From: Lumbricus rubellus
Taxonomy: Eukaryota; Annelida; Clitellata; Crassiclitellata; Lumbricidae
Reading direction: 5' to 3'
Assembly (NCBI GenBank): GCA_945859605.1
Contig: OX243814.1
Span: 38,797,630 to 38,861,629 of the forward strand
DNA length: 64,000 bases
Shown here one piece after another: positions 11,474 to 21,488 of the stretch; the first letter of the stretch is position 1, and each line of letters begins with the position of its first letter. Both the position numbers and the translations under genes were made by a program. Below the pieces are notes generated by a model. The model made no database searches, was not told the DNA's origin, and saw only the letters and a program-made list of their open reading frames with translations.

Positions 11474-11757
11474 ACAAAATGTCCCCGGACAAAATGTCCC
11501 GGACAAAATGTCCCTGGACAAAAAGTCTCCGGACAAAATGTCCCTGGACAAAAAGTCCCCGGACAAAATGTCCCTGGACAAAAAGTCCCCGGACAAAATG
11601 TCCCTGGACAAAAAGTCCCCGGACAAAATGTCCCTGGACAAAAAGTCCCCGGAGAAAAATGTCCCCGGACAAAAAGTTCCCGGATAAAATGTCCCCGGAT
11701 AAATTGTCCCAGGACAAAAAGGCCCCGGACAAAATGTCCCCGGACAAAAAGTCCCTC
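11474..11757. repeat. Minisatellite, about 30-bp unit, roughly 9 copies
   Basis: Tandem units alternate GGACAAAATGTCC and GGACAAAAAGTCC separated by CC/CT. The 13-mer GGACAAAATGTCC is itself nearly palindromic. The array is open in all frames (apparent proteins rich in SPDKM or FCPGT), so ORFs here are artefacts. Confidence 0.95.
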
Positions 11758-12674
11758 TTTAAAGAACATAAAATCGCACGTTCTTTCACCAGTCCCTGTG
11801 TATTTTGGCAGCAGTTATTTGCGCAAAAAATTTATTGTCAGTATTAGGTCTATTAGATCTTTTAACCTTCTATTTAGGCCCATGCTTTTCTAAATGTTCT
11901 AATCTAATGTAATTCGGATCAAGCAAAATAAGCAACTGGCATGATTAGAAATTACCAAAAATAGCGAATACATATATAATAAAAGACAATAAAATAATGT
12001 CAAAGTATATTACAATAATTAAGCTTATTAAAACTACAAAATTAACCACTTTAGTAGGTCTACAACCAAGCAAACATTTGTAGGTAACTGAAAAGAAGCG
12101 GAGTAAATCTTTGCAAAGTGTTAGGACTCCCATGGCAGTGAACACGGTAATCCTGTGTGATAATGTGGCTTACACGGCCCGCTACTTGTTCACTCTTCAG
12201 GAATCGGAATGTACACCAGCCCACTTCCCCGTCTGAAGCCACCCGGGTCACGGCCCTGTCTACATGTACCTTCAGTGCACAACTGATGTTCGCCGTACCC
12301 ATAATTAATCGCAGTCCATGTCTAGAAAAGTCAGGGTCAATCGCTTCTGTAGGAGAGAAAATACTATTGAACTCTGCGTTGGAGTCCGACTCTGCCTCTT
12401 TCGAGGTGATCTAGTGGGCAGAGCGTGACAACAAGTCTACTGTTTCTGGGGATAAGGGGAAAGTGTGACAAAACGCCAAGGGCGGTAGGTCATGTGTTGA
12501 GCAGCGGCAAAGATGCCAGTGACTTGTTGGCAATCCAGCTCCACGCATCGGTTTATCATTTATGGCAGCAGAACCAAACCCAACGTAAGCTCCTGGGTGT
12601 CCGATGGGTCTGCACTCCTGCGATCCATATGAGAAGAAAGGCTGTTGTTATTCTAGAATTGATGTCATTGACTG

Positions 12675-13130
12675 TGTGATATCCTCCTTGTGATCACCTC
12701 CTCCTATCAGTCTCTTCGGAAGCTTCTTCGTATAAGTTCGTGGTAGCATAGGCCTTTCACTGTTTTGTAACCAACAACGACGACGTGTTTAAGTCTTCTT
12801 ATTATACTCCAAAATCCGATGTAAAGTAAAACGATCAGCAACAACACAACAATGACTACACTTGCGTTATCATAACAACTACACGACTACTACCTTCATC
12901 AGTCTACTCTATCGCAACTCAACAACAACTATTACAGCCTATCTCAACGGCTCTCAACACACAACACTCCTTCTTCACTTCCACTCCCTCCTTGTACACT
13001 CAACGTACGCTCGTCTAGACATCACGCACTGTCCAGCCAATCACCTGTCCAGACGCCGCGCGCCAATTTGCAGCTGTCCTACCTGCGTCGCTGTACGACA
13101 ATCGTCGTGCACTGATTAAATTAGCTTACA
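12675..13130 (-). repeat. 3' LTR of the Gmr1-like element
   Basis: 456 bp, apparently identical to the 5' LTR. The 85-codon plus-strand frame found in both LTRs is a by-product, not a gene. Confidence 0.95.
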
Positions 13131-13132
13131 TT

Positions 13133-13156
13133 ACCTCCTTCCTTTCTTTTGAAGAG
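13133..13156 (-). promoter_or_regulatory. Polypurine tract
   Basis: In element sense a purine-rich run containing AAAAGAAAGGAAGGAGG ends just before the 3' LTR, where plus-strand DNA priming is expected. Confidence 0.75.
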
Positions 13157-13247
13157 AGCTAATTAATCTTAAAAATTAGCGAACGTATAATGCTTAAACT
13201 AAATACAAACACTTTCTATACTAAATGCAATCACAAAATATCTTATA

Positions 13248-13703
13248 CTACAATCTCGATAAGCAGTCCGCTACTACATTCAGCTTTCCCTTCTTATAGT
13301 TCAACAGAATGTCAAAATTTTGCAATGATAAAGACCATCGGACTAACTTAGCAGACTTCGACATTGACTCAGTCAAATAAACTAAAGGATTATGGTCAGT
13401 GAACACATTAATCTTGGAACCAATAATAATTTCTTTCAATTTGTTTAAAGCCCATATGATTGCATAGGCTTCCTTCTCAATCGTCGCCCAGCTCCTCTGG
13501 GTATCTGTCAGCTTCTGACTGATAAATGAAACGGGACGTTCTATCCCCTCATCGTCCACTTGTGACAGCACAGTTCCCACAGCAAAGTCACTGCTATCAC
13601 AATACAAATTAAATGGTTTGCCAACCTCAAACATATATAAAATCACATTATGCAATCTGATCTGTTTCAGAAACAATTCTAATTGTCTTAAAAGAATGTC
13701 CAT
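13248..13703 (-). CDS. RNase H domain (RT remnant) of the Gmr1-like element
   Basis: A 151-codon frame, out of frame with the polyprotein. It contains the RT connection and a complete-looking RNase H: YCDSSDFAVG (first Asp), EKEAYAI (Glu), FTDHNPLVYL (second Asp) and VVADCLSRL (last Asp). It ends about 120 bp from the 3' LTR, so RNase H is the last pol domain. The palm domain with the YxDD-type active site is missing. Because of the frame change, it is probably not translated as part of the polyprotein. Confidence 0.85.
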   Translation of the reverse strand: MDILLRQLELFLKQIRLHNVILYMFEVGKPFNLYCDSSDFAVGTVLSQVDDEGIERPVSFISQKLTDTQRSWATIEKEAYAIIWALNKLKEIIIGSKINVFTDHNPLVYLTESMSKSAKLVRWSLSLQNFDILLNYKKGKLNVVADCLSRL

Positions 13704-13745
13704 TCAAATGATTAGGACAATTATCAAAATGTACTTCAATGTCAT

Positions 13746-16700
13746 CTACATACGGCTCATTGCATACAGCACTTGTTTAGACATCTTGATTGCTAAATCG
13801 CTAATTTGTTCCTCACCCACTTGAAGTGATTTCTGTTGCTCGCTGGTAAGATGTCCGATCTGTTCATAGTCCAATTGCAGCGATTTCTGTGTCGTCTCTG
13901 CCTGGTCTTCTTTCAGTGGTAGTTCTACCACTGATCCGAATTCGTCGTCCTCTGCCACGATGAGACCACACGATAATGTTCTTGCGATGAACTTCCTCAT
14001 TTTGTTGGCATGGACGATTCGTCGGCCGTTTTCATTCATGTCCACCAGATACGAATACTTGGATCTTCTTTGTAGCACTGTACATGGACCATGCCATCGT
14101 GAGATCAATTTGTTGGTTGACGTTGGATATAGTACGTTGACGTTTTCTCCTGGTTTGAATTCTTTATATTTTGCTTTCTTGTTATATTGGCCGGCATACT
14201 GTTTTTGTTTCTCCAATTTCTTTGCATTTTCCACCTGTTTTTCATCATTCGTATTCTCCGTAAACATTTCTCTCATGCTCGTACCAATTTCCACATCGCT
14301 TCCCGAATCTTCACTATCATTTCGTTCACATGCAGCCATCACTTCTTCATTTTCATTGTTCTCGGGTGTTATTCCTTCGTCATCTTGAATGCTGAGTTCA
14401 TCTTCGCTGTCCGTGTCATCTTCTTGCGAACTTTCGTTTATCATTTCATCTTCTCCGCCTTCGACTTCTGCTCTCCGACTTTGTGCTCTTGTAGTCACAT
14501 TCGCTTGTAGTTCCCCTTGCAATACACTCACTGGTGGAATCTCTTTCAATTCTGCAATTATCTCCGGATGTAGCAAGAACTTTTCCTTATTTTCTTTGCA
14601 CAGATCCGCTGGAATGCTGGCACACACTAAAGTTAAATATGGCGCGATATTTATTGTCCTGTCCTCTGTAGCTGCTCCTTCGTTACGACCGCTCATCCGC
14701 ACTTCGATTTTCACCAACTTAGCTGGAATCGGCTCTCCAGCTACACATTGCAAATGAACTCTGCCGATTTCTTCTACTGTCGTTCCTTTCAGTAGTTCCT
14801 CGTTGATTACTGGTATCTCGGTCCCCGTGTCAACCAACGCCTCGACTTGCACAGGCTGCCCATCAGTCCCACGTATCTCCACATTTACATGCTGCAACGA
14901 TACCTTCTTTATGCGTTGACACTCCTCTTTACTTTTTGTTTCTCGACAAATTTCTGCAATGGAAGTAGTCTTTATCGCTTCTTTCTGTATGGTGAACTGC
15001 GGCGTACACTTCATTACCGACTTCACTTCTGTTTCACGATCGTCCGATTCTTCAAACTGGTCTGGTGCATTCATCACTTGTATCTGGTTTACTCGAAGAT
15101 TTTCTGCACTTCTGCTAAAGTTCTTCCTCATGTTTGCCGCTCCTGGTGCTTGGCAATTTTTTATTAGGTGTTTGTCAGAATGACAGTTGTGGCAACGTTT
15201 CTTTATAAAGCTTCTTTGCTCATTGTTCTCCCACTTGTTGTACGGCGTGTATGATGCATTACTTTCTGTTGGGCGTCCCAGCGGCGGAGTTCGATTGTAG
15301 ACTTGTCTGTCCCACGTTGACTCTTTCTTATCTTGCCAATACTGCTTTCCAGAATAGTTATCTTTCTTTGCATCATTACTCTTGGCTTGGCTTCCGGTGT
15401 CTTTGCTATCCTTGTTCCACTTGTTTTGCTTTGGATTATTGTCCCATGACTCATATTTCGGCTTTTCTTGAAACATCACACCAATCCGATTGTTTACATG
15501 TATGTCTGCGAGGTCTGCCACGTCACTGGCTTCCAAGCATTCTGTGCCCTCTTTTGCTAAGACAAACTGTAGTGGACCTGGTGGTAAACATTCTTTCAGC
15601 TTGTCCGCCACTAACAAATCAAACAGCTTCTCGTAGTCTTTGTCCACTCGTCTACTTCGGACATAATAATTCAACAGGTTCTTCAGCCTAGCCGTGAACA
15701 TCGTATAGGTTTCTTCGGCTGTCTTCTTGGCCTCTGCAAACCTTGACCTGTACTCACGAGCTGTTAACTTGAATTCCTTCAACAAATGCTTTTTCACTGC
15801 ATCGTATTTATCTAAATTCTCAAATGACAATCGATTCAATACCGTTCGCGCTTTCGGGGTCATCAATGGCAACAACAATTTCACCCAGTACTGCTTTTCC
15901 ACAGCGAAGCTATTGAATGCATTTTCAGCTGTTTCAAAATATAATGGCACTTCCATCATATCATATGGCATCTTCGGTAACACATGTTTAATGGCGTCAC
16001 CTATCTTCTTAATCTTTGACACCATTGTCTCACTTTCTCTGAGCCTATTCCGTTCTGACTCTTCACGACATTTTCTATCGTCTTCGTCTTTCTTCTTCAG
16101 TCTATTTTGATCCTCTATCCTACGCAGTTCTTCCTGTTCTATCTTTTGCTGCAACAAGTCTAACTGCTTTCTGCGTTCCTCCTTTTCAATAGCCATCTCA
16201 TGGAGTTGAGCTTCTTTAATAGCAAGTTTCTTTTGTTCCAATTGCATCTGTTCTTCTCTTTCTCTTTCTGCTTTTTCCAAATTGTCTTTTTCGGCTTGGA
16301 ATTCTTCCTGTCGAATCTCTTCGGCTCTTTGCAGTTCTTGTAAACGCATCTTTTCCTTTTCTTCCTCACGAGCTTTTTTGTCTTCGATCTGCTGTCTCCG
16401 TATTTCTTCATCGCTTCTCCTTGCTTTTTCATATTCTATCATTAACTCCATCCTTCTTCGTTCTGATTCGTCACGATCTATTTTCATTTGTTCTAATTGT
16501 ATCTGGAACTGCTGCCTCTGCATATCTATCTCTTGTTGTCGTAATTCTCTCTCTTCTCGTCTACGCTGCTCTTCTTTCTCTTTTTCCTCTCGTCTACGCT
16601 GCTCCTCTTTCTCCTTTTCTTCTTGTCTACTCATCATCATGAATTGTAGCAACGCCTCCATGGACATCGGTGCCTGAGGTTTCTCAACCGGCTTTTCTTT

Positions 16701-16892
16701 AGCGCCTCCAACAGCACCTTCTTCTTCAACTTCTTCCTTTGCCCAAATCTCAGCCAAAGTTCTCATCAAATGTTCCATCGACATCTGTTCAACTTCTTCT
16801 GTGTCTACGCCTGCTTCAATTAATAATTTTACTAGTCTCTCCGAAGACATCTTTTTAATAGCTGCTTGCTTTGGCTCCGTAAGTTTCTCCAT
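13746..16892 (-). CDS. Gag-protease polyprotein fused to integrase C-terminal region
   Basis: A 1048-residue open frame of the LTR element. In order: a long Glu/Arg/Gln-rich coiled coil (about residues 90-290); a helical capsid region (about 300-470) with the EYRSRF...LPP pattern of SCAN-like capsids; a CCHC zinc knuckle CHNCHSDKHLIKNC near 565; a retropepsin active site ALVDTGTEIPVI near 685; an acidic linker; then the integrase C-terminal block YNKKAKYKEFKPGENV...LISRWHGPC near 900, and a pre-RT linker. The integrase HHCC and DDE core is absent, yet the frame stays open, so the deletion was in frame. The first ATG lies 5' of the coiled coil and is the natural start. Expected products are virus-like particle proteins and a protease; no RT comes from this frame. 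Confidence 0.9.
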   Translation of the reverse strand: MEKLTEPKQAAIKKMSSERLVKLLIEAGVDTEEVEQMSMEHLMRTLAEIWAKEEVEEEGAVGGAKEKPVEKPQAPMSMEALLQFMMMSRQEEKEKEEQRRREEKEKEEQRRREERELRQQEIDMQRQQFQIQLEQMKIDRDESERRRMELMIEYEKARRSDEEIRRQQIEDKKAREEEKEKMRLQELQRAEEIRQEEFQAEKDNLEKAEREREEQMQLEQKKLAIKEAQLHEMAIEKEERRKQLDLLQQKIEQEELRRIEDQNRLKKKDEDDRKCREESERNRLRESETMVSKIKKIGDAIKHVLPKMPYDMMEVPLYFETAENAFNSFAVEKQYWVKLLLPLMTPKARTVLNRLSFENLDKYDAVKKHLLKEFKLTAREYRSRFAEAKKTAEETYTMFTARLKNLLNYYVRSRRVDKDYEKLFDLLVADKLKECLPPGPLQFVLAKEGTECLEASDVADLADIHVNNRIGVMFQEKPKYESWDNNPKQNKWNKDSKDTGSQAKSNDAKKDNYSGKQYWQDKKESTWDRQVYNRTPPLGRPTESNASYTPYNKWENNEQRSFIKKRCHNCHSDKHLIKNCQAPGAANMRKNFSRSAENLRVNQIQVMNAPDQFEESDDRETEVKSVMKCTPQFTIQKEAIKTTSIAEICRETKSKEECQRIKKVSLQHVNVEIRGTDGQPVQVEALVDTGTEIPVINEELLKGTTVEEIGRVHLQCVAGEPIPAKLVKIEVRMSGRNEGAATEDRTINIAPYLTLVCASIPADLCKENKEKFLLHPEIIAELKEIPPVSVLQGELQANVTTRAQSRRAEVEGGEDEMINESSQEDDTDSEDELSIQDDEGITPENNENEEVMAACERNDSEDSGSDVEIGTSMREMFTENTNDEKQVENAKKLEKQKQYAGQYNKKAKYKEFKPGENVNVLYPTSTNKLISRWHGPCTVLQRRSKYSYLVDMNENGRRIVHANKMRKFIARTLSCGLIVAEDDEFGSVVELPLKEDQAETTQKSLQLDYEQIGHLTSEQQKSLQVGEEQISDLAIKMSKQVLYAMSRM

Positions 16893-17211
16893 CTTACTTC
16901 TTTACTTTACAGATGCTTGATAAAATAGTAGGCTACTCTTCAAATGTTCGCAATTGACTGACTTCAATTCTTTATGCACACTTCAATAGACAAGCAAGTT
17001 TTTCTACCTTGTAGTCGTTGTGTTGTCGTTTCTCACTGACGTACGGATGCTCGATGTATCGTTGCTTCTCCCGTGTGCTCGGCTCCTTGATAAATTCACA
17101 GCGTCCGTTCATCCACAACGTCTGTTGATTGGATAGAATCCCTCCGTTTGTAACTTGACACGTAGACCCGCCGTTCGTAACTAGGATCGTTCTCCTGCAA
17201 CTTGGATCGTT

Positions 17212-17229
17212 ATCCCACCGCTGCCACCA
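17212..17229 (-). promoter_or_regulatory. Primer-binding site, tRNA-Leu type
   Basis: In element sense the 18 bases TGGTGGCAGCGGTGGGAT begin two bases after the 5' LTR. They are complementary to the 3' end of a typical metazoan tRNA-Leu (AAG type, including CCA), as I recall that tRNA. It primes minus-strand DNA synthesis. Confidence 0.8.
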
Positions 17230-17231
17230 AA

Positions 17232-17687
17232 TGTGATATCCTCCTTGTGATCACCTCCTCCTATCAGTCTCTTCGGAAGCTTCTTCGTATAAGTTCGTGG
17301 TAGCATAGGCCTTTCACTGTTTTGTAACCAACAACGACGACGTGTTTAAGTCTTCTTATTATACTCCAAAATCCGATGTAAAGTAAAACGATCAGCAACA
17401 ACACAACAATGACTACACTTGCGTTATCATAACAACTACACGACTACTACCTTCATCAGTCTACTCTATCGCAACTCAACAACAACTATTACAGCCTATC
17501 TCAACGGCTCTCAACACACAACACTCCTTCTTCACTTCCACTCCCTCCTTGTACACTCAACGTACGCTCGTCTAGACATCACGCACTGTCCAGCCAATCA
17601 CCTGTCCAGACGCCGCGCGCCAATTTGCAGCTGTCCTACCTGCGTCGCTGTACGACAATCGTCGTGCACTGATTAAATTAGCTTACA
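17232..17687 (-). repeat. 5' LTR of the Gmr1-like element
   Basis: 456 bp. In element sense it starts TGTAAGCTAATTT and ends GGATATCACA. It appears identical to the 3' LTR at 12675-13130. Confidence 0.95.
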
Positions 17688-17865
17688 GACTGGGTAGCTA
17701 AAGTCTATCCGGGGGCGTCATGACATTGTGTCTTTGAATCGTCAGTCATGAACTGGTCATGGGGTCTCCACCATGGATCATCTAGCCTCCTCCTTATTCT
17801 AGTACTGAGTGCTGCAAATGAGACTCTCCTGTTGTGCCATATGCTATGGGTGTTTTACCCTGAGA

Positions 17866-18113
17866 CTTTTTGTTCGGGACATTTTATCCGGGGACATTTT
17901 GTCCGGGGACTTTTTGTCCGGGGACTTTTTGTCCGGAGACTTTTTGTCCGGGGACATTTTGTCCGGGGACATTTTGTCCGGAGACTTTTTGTCCGGGGAC
18001 ATTTTGTCCGGGGACTTTTTGTCCGGGGACTTTTTGTCCGGGGACTTTTTGTCCAGGGACATTTTGTCCGGGACATTTTGTCCGGGACATTTTGTCCGGG
18101 GACATTTTGTCCG
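17866..18113. repeat. Minisatellite, inverted copy of the 11.5-kb array
   Basis: Units GGGGACATTTTGTCC and GGGGACTTTTTGTCC, the reverse complement of the array at 11474-11757. Open frames here are repeat artefacts. Confidence 0.95.
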
Positions 18114-18228
18114 TCCACGTATACGCCCATATCCACTTTCCACGCCATAATGGCCGGTGAGAAATACAGAAATTTCTAACTGGTGGGGCCATGGCCGGAT
18201 TGGCCCTCCATGGATCCGCCCCTGATAT

Positions 18229-18430
18229 TGGGACGCGGTGGTGCAGCGTCAAATTCAGTTCATTGTGACCGAATGGTGGCAGATTTGAATCTGCCTCAAG
18301 CCACAGTGTAGCGACCTTGGACATGTCTATCACCCAAAATTTATGTTGGGAAGGCAGCGGAAAACCACCTCACTCATCTCTTTTCCGGGTGATTTTAAAG
18401 CCAGTGGACCTGCCTTTGTGCAGAGAACTC
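18229..18430 (+). repeat. tRNA-derived SINE with simple-repeat tail
   Basis: An A-box-like CGGTGGTGCAGCG near the start, then a B-box-like region around GCAGATTTGAATCTGC, then a tRNA-unrelated body and a (TCA/TCG)n tail. This order is typical of tRNA-derived SINEs. Confidence 0.6.
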
Positions 18431-18609
18431 ATCATCATCGTCATCGTCGTTATCAGCATTTTCATCGTCATCATCGCATCACAATCACCATCATCATCGT
18501 CATCATCACCATCATCAACACCATCATCATCACCACCACCATCATCATCGTCGTCGTATCACCATCATCATCACCATCATCATCATCATCATCGTCGTCG
18601 TCATCGTCG

Positions 18610-18652
<43 letters not shown>

Positions 18653-18679
18653 AATAATAATAATAATAATAATAATAAT
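18428..18679. repeat. Microsatellite: (ATC/GTC)n then (ATA)n
   Basis: Trinucleotide tracts of TCA/TCG turning into (TAA)n at 18651-18679. Long Asp or His/Ser-rich frames here are artefacts. The TAA part abuts a LINE fragment. Confidence 0.95.
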
Positions 18680-19856
18680 GCACTCCTGATTTTGAGAAGT
18701 TCGCTCGGTACACCTAAATTGGTTTACACTCTCCGATGCCATCCAAGCGACAAACATCCCGAATTGGAGACCTACGACACCAAACTACGCAAAGGTTTAG
18801 AAAAGATTCTCAACATTTCTTTAAACGATAACCAATGGACACAAGCCTCATTGCCCATAAAGATGGGTGGTCTGGGGATTCGGAGAGCGTCTTCGCTAGC
18901 ACTTCCAGCCTTTCTGGCATCAGCTGCAAGCACTCTTCCTCTCCAGACTCTCATTCTCAATTCTATTAATCTCGAACAGGACTCACACTTTCAATCAATG
19001 ACGACCGAGTGGCGTTCCAAGACAGAATTTGATGAAGCAGGAATCATGCCAACAAATCAACAAGCATCATGGGACAAGCCATTGTTGGAGAAAACTGCGA
19101 AGTCACTGCTTGAAAACACAGTGGATGTATATAACATCGCACGACTAAAAGCAGTCTCATCGCCCCACGCTAGTGATTGGCTCCATGCGTTACCGATAAC
19201 CGCATGTGGACTACCAGGTACGACTGGACAACGAAGATGTTCGAGTGGCCGTCGGTTTGCGACTTGGGGCCGCAATATGTGAACCTCACACTTGCGCATG
19301 CGGAGCTCAAATCGACGCCAGAGGCAGCCACGGCCTGTCTTGCTCTCTCGGCTTCGGACGAATAGCAAGACATAGCACGATCAACGACATTATATACCGC
19401 TCCCTTTCAAAGGCAGGAATCCCGTCAATAAAAGAGCCACCAGGTCTACTTCGCACGGACGGCAGACGACCAGACGGCCTTACCATGATTCCATGGCGTG
19501 CGGGTCGTCATCTTGTGTGGGATGCGACAGTGGTGGACACTCTGGCACCATCATACATCCAGGCCACGGCTTCGACGGCGGGCGCGGCTGCCGAGATTGC
19601 AACAGAAAGGAAAAACACTAAATACGTCTCTCTTGTAAACACTCACTGTTTTGTTCCTTTAGCCCTTGAGACCTTAGGACCCATTTGCAGTATTGGCCTC
19701 GACTTTCTGTCTGATTTAGGTCGCATTCTAACATTGTCTTCCGGTGATATGAGAGAGACCTGTTTTTTGCCGCAACGCCTCTCTATTACTGTCCAGCGCT
19801 TCAACTCGGTGGCCTTTCGAGGCACTTTAGCTGAGCCGAAGCCAGAGGACATGTAA
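18680..19856 (+). pseudogene. 5'-truncated LINE, RT thumb plus restriction-like endonuclease
   Basis: The plus strand encodes the end of a non-LTR retrotransposon protein. The RT thumb is KMGGLGIRRASSLALPAFL. Next is a CCHC-like cluster CEPHTCACGAQIDARGSHGLSC, followed by the endonuclease signature RRPDG...LVWDATVVDT (PD-D type), and a conserved C terminus with FLPQRLSITVQRFNSVAF. A 7-bp insertion near 19216-19222 shifts the frame between thumb and CCHC, so it is dead. CCHC followed by RPD...D is the arrangement of R2/R4-type elements; clade R4/Dong-like is inference, helped by the flanking TAA repeats. The 3' UTR runs to about 19930. Confidence 0.8.
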
Positions 19857-19919
19857 CTATAGCTATAGCTTTTCTAGTTTATTGTATTTCTTGTTATTGA
19901 TATGTTGTCTTGAAAATAT

Positions 19920-19982
19920 TAAAAGAAGATAATAATAAAAAATAAAAAAAATAAAAAAAATAAAAATAATAATAATAATAAT
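19920..19982. repeat. A/T-rich simple repeat between two LINE fragments
   Basis: AAAATA/AATAAT tract that serves as the 3' tail of the first LINE copy and the insertion context of the second. Confidence 0.9.
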
Positions 19983-20399
19983 ATGCTACGCTCGGACGGG
20001 AGGAGACCGGACGGTACCACCCTTATTCCTTGGAAAGCGGGCCGTTGTCTCGTATGGGATGCCACTGTTGTCGACACCCTTGCGCCCTCCTATCTGCAGG
20101 CAACGGCTGTCACTGCAGGAGCAGCAGCTGAAATAGCAGACACAAGAAAGGAACAAAAATATCTGTCAATTACAGCTACACATGACTTCATTCCGCTGGC
20201 CCTGGAGACTCTAGGTCCCATCAATTCTCGAGGAATAGATTTGTTAACTGATTTAGGTCGTCACTTGACACAGGCGTCTGACGATATAAGGGAGACGTCG
20301 TTTCTCTTCCAACGACTTTCAATTACTATTCAGCGCTTTAACGCTGTAGCCTTCACGGGCTCTTTCGTTAACCCGATGTCCGATTTGGAACAGGGGTAG
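19983..20399 (+). pseudogene. Second 5'-truncated LINE fragment (endonuclease C terminus)
   Basis: 138 codons related to, but clearly diverged from, the end of the preceding copy: GRRPDGTTLIPW, CLVWDATVVDTLAPSYLQA, and FLFQRLSITIQRFNAVAFTG. It starts within the endonuclease domain, after a TAA tract, ends in a stop, and is followed by a long (AAT)n tail. It is a separate insertion from a related subfamily, not a tandem duplication. Confidence 0.82.
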
Positions 20400-20406
20400 C
20401 CTTGCA

Positions 20407-20493
<87 letters not shown>
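20407..20493. repeat. (AAT)n microsatellite
   Basis: About 29 perfect AAT units forming the tail of the second LINE fragment. Confidence 0.98.
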
Positions 20494-21488
20494 CGTATAT
20501 GCAATATTTTATATAATATATGGGCCGATGATCATGATTTAATGTTTCTATCGTTGAACTCCAGCCATTTTTTCCTATTGAACTCACCAGTTCTGTAGGC
20601 TGGTCGGTCTAAGGAATTAAGAAACACAAGAGCGTAAGAATAGTTTATTATGTAGAGTTGTAGACGAATTTTTGGCTGAAAGGTTAGTCTGAGGATGGAA
20701 CCAGAAGTCAGAATTAGAACATAGGCGTTCAATGAATACAGATAGGACTACAGCTGCAATCTTGGTCTTTTCTTAGGTCAAGCAGCTCAGATCAGGAGGA
20801 AATAGGAAGTGAATGAGAGACACAGAATTTTATAAAGGAGAATGCTAAATAATGATAATTTTTTTGTTCCTATTGAACTAATCGCTTCACAGTATACACT
20901 ATACAGTAAACGTCCATAGTAAAGTAAAATAGACAGCTATTTTTAATACTTGTCTAAGGGTGGACTTTGATTACTTTTAAGATAGTAGGCGGACAGATTA
21001 GGCTCCATTATCGTCTGGCTCTTTGCAAACGGTGAAATACACGTAGGCAAAATCCATCAAGTGTCTTGAAAGCGATATAGGCCTAAGTAGTTCAATCAAT
21101 CAATCAATCAATCATGGTTGAATGACAACATAAGCGATCACCAAGATTGCACAGTCCGGTAGTATTGGTAAGGTATGGATAGCACTATCGGGTGAATCTG
21201 TAGCCTATTATTTACATGTACATACTCATAATATTATGCGTTATTTTGACATCAATAGCAATGTCTTTTTTTAGTAGATTAAGTGCTTAATTGTGTGAAT
21301 TTCAGGTCTGGTAGTAGGCCTAGGCTATTTGCATTTGTTTACAGGTCTAAAGCCTACAAATAAATAATTTCCTAGACTTTACGTTTTTATACTTTGTGAC
21401 GATGCTCAATAGAAAACCCGCCTCCGATACTTTACAAGCGCCCTCAAAATCGTTTCATGACTGCGTTTCTGATTTTAGGTTAATACAG

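Larger units (their letters stand above)
12675..17687 (-). mobile_element. Gmr1-like Ty3/Gypsy LTR retrotransposon, internally deleted, young
   Basis: A full-length insertion read on the minus strand. It has 456-bp LTRs (TGT...ACA) that look identical, and a perfect 5-bp duplication GACTG (12670-12674 and 17688-17692). The primer-binding site and polypurine tract are in the expected places. The coding order is capsid, zinc knuckle, protease, integrase C-terminal piece, then RNase H next to the 3' LTR. Integrase before RT/RNase H is the known Gmr1-like order, unlike ordinary Gypsy elements. The integrase core and most of the RT are missing, so it cannot be autonomous. LTR identity implies recent insertion, presumably with enzymes from a complete relative. 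Confidence 0.92.
11146..18224. mobile_element. Putative hAT-like element with inverted minisatellites, split by an LTR element
   Basis: The left end CAGAGGCGGATACA and right end TGGATCCGCCCCTG are imperfect inverted repeats. Flanks AGATTGGA and ATATTGGG agree at 6 of 8 positions, a possible decayed 8-bp duplication. Subterminal minisatellites (11474-11757 and 17866-18113) are the same unit in opposite orientation. Removing the LTR retrotransposon (12675-17687) leaves about 2.06 kb. The unique interior (11760-12670 and 17693-17860) has only short broken frames that I do not recognise. The boundaries are inference. Confidence 0.5.

Noticed and set aside
11441..11893. Long ORFs on both strands (SPDKM or FCPGT repeats)
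   Set aside because: Produced by a 30-bp minisatellite lacking stops in any frame.
12060..12412. Small minus-strand exon-like text ending SIFSPTEAIDPDFLDMDCD
   Set aside because: It has a good acceptor and stop, but lies inside a probable transposon and matches no family I recognise; no partner exon found.
13960..16677. Many plus-strand ORFs of 60-146 codons
   Set aside because: Shadows of the minus-strand Gag-protease frame.
12862..17676. Two identical 85-codon plus-strand ORFs (12862-13119 and 17419-17676)
   Set aside because: They lie in the two LTRs of a minus-strand retrotransposon.
17844..18333. Long repeat-protein ORFs on both strands
   Set aside because: Inverted copy of the same minisatellite.
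18471..18757. Poly-Asp/Met or Tyr/Asp ORFs on the minus strand
   Set aside because: Trinucleotide microsatellite next to a LINE; no splice context.
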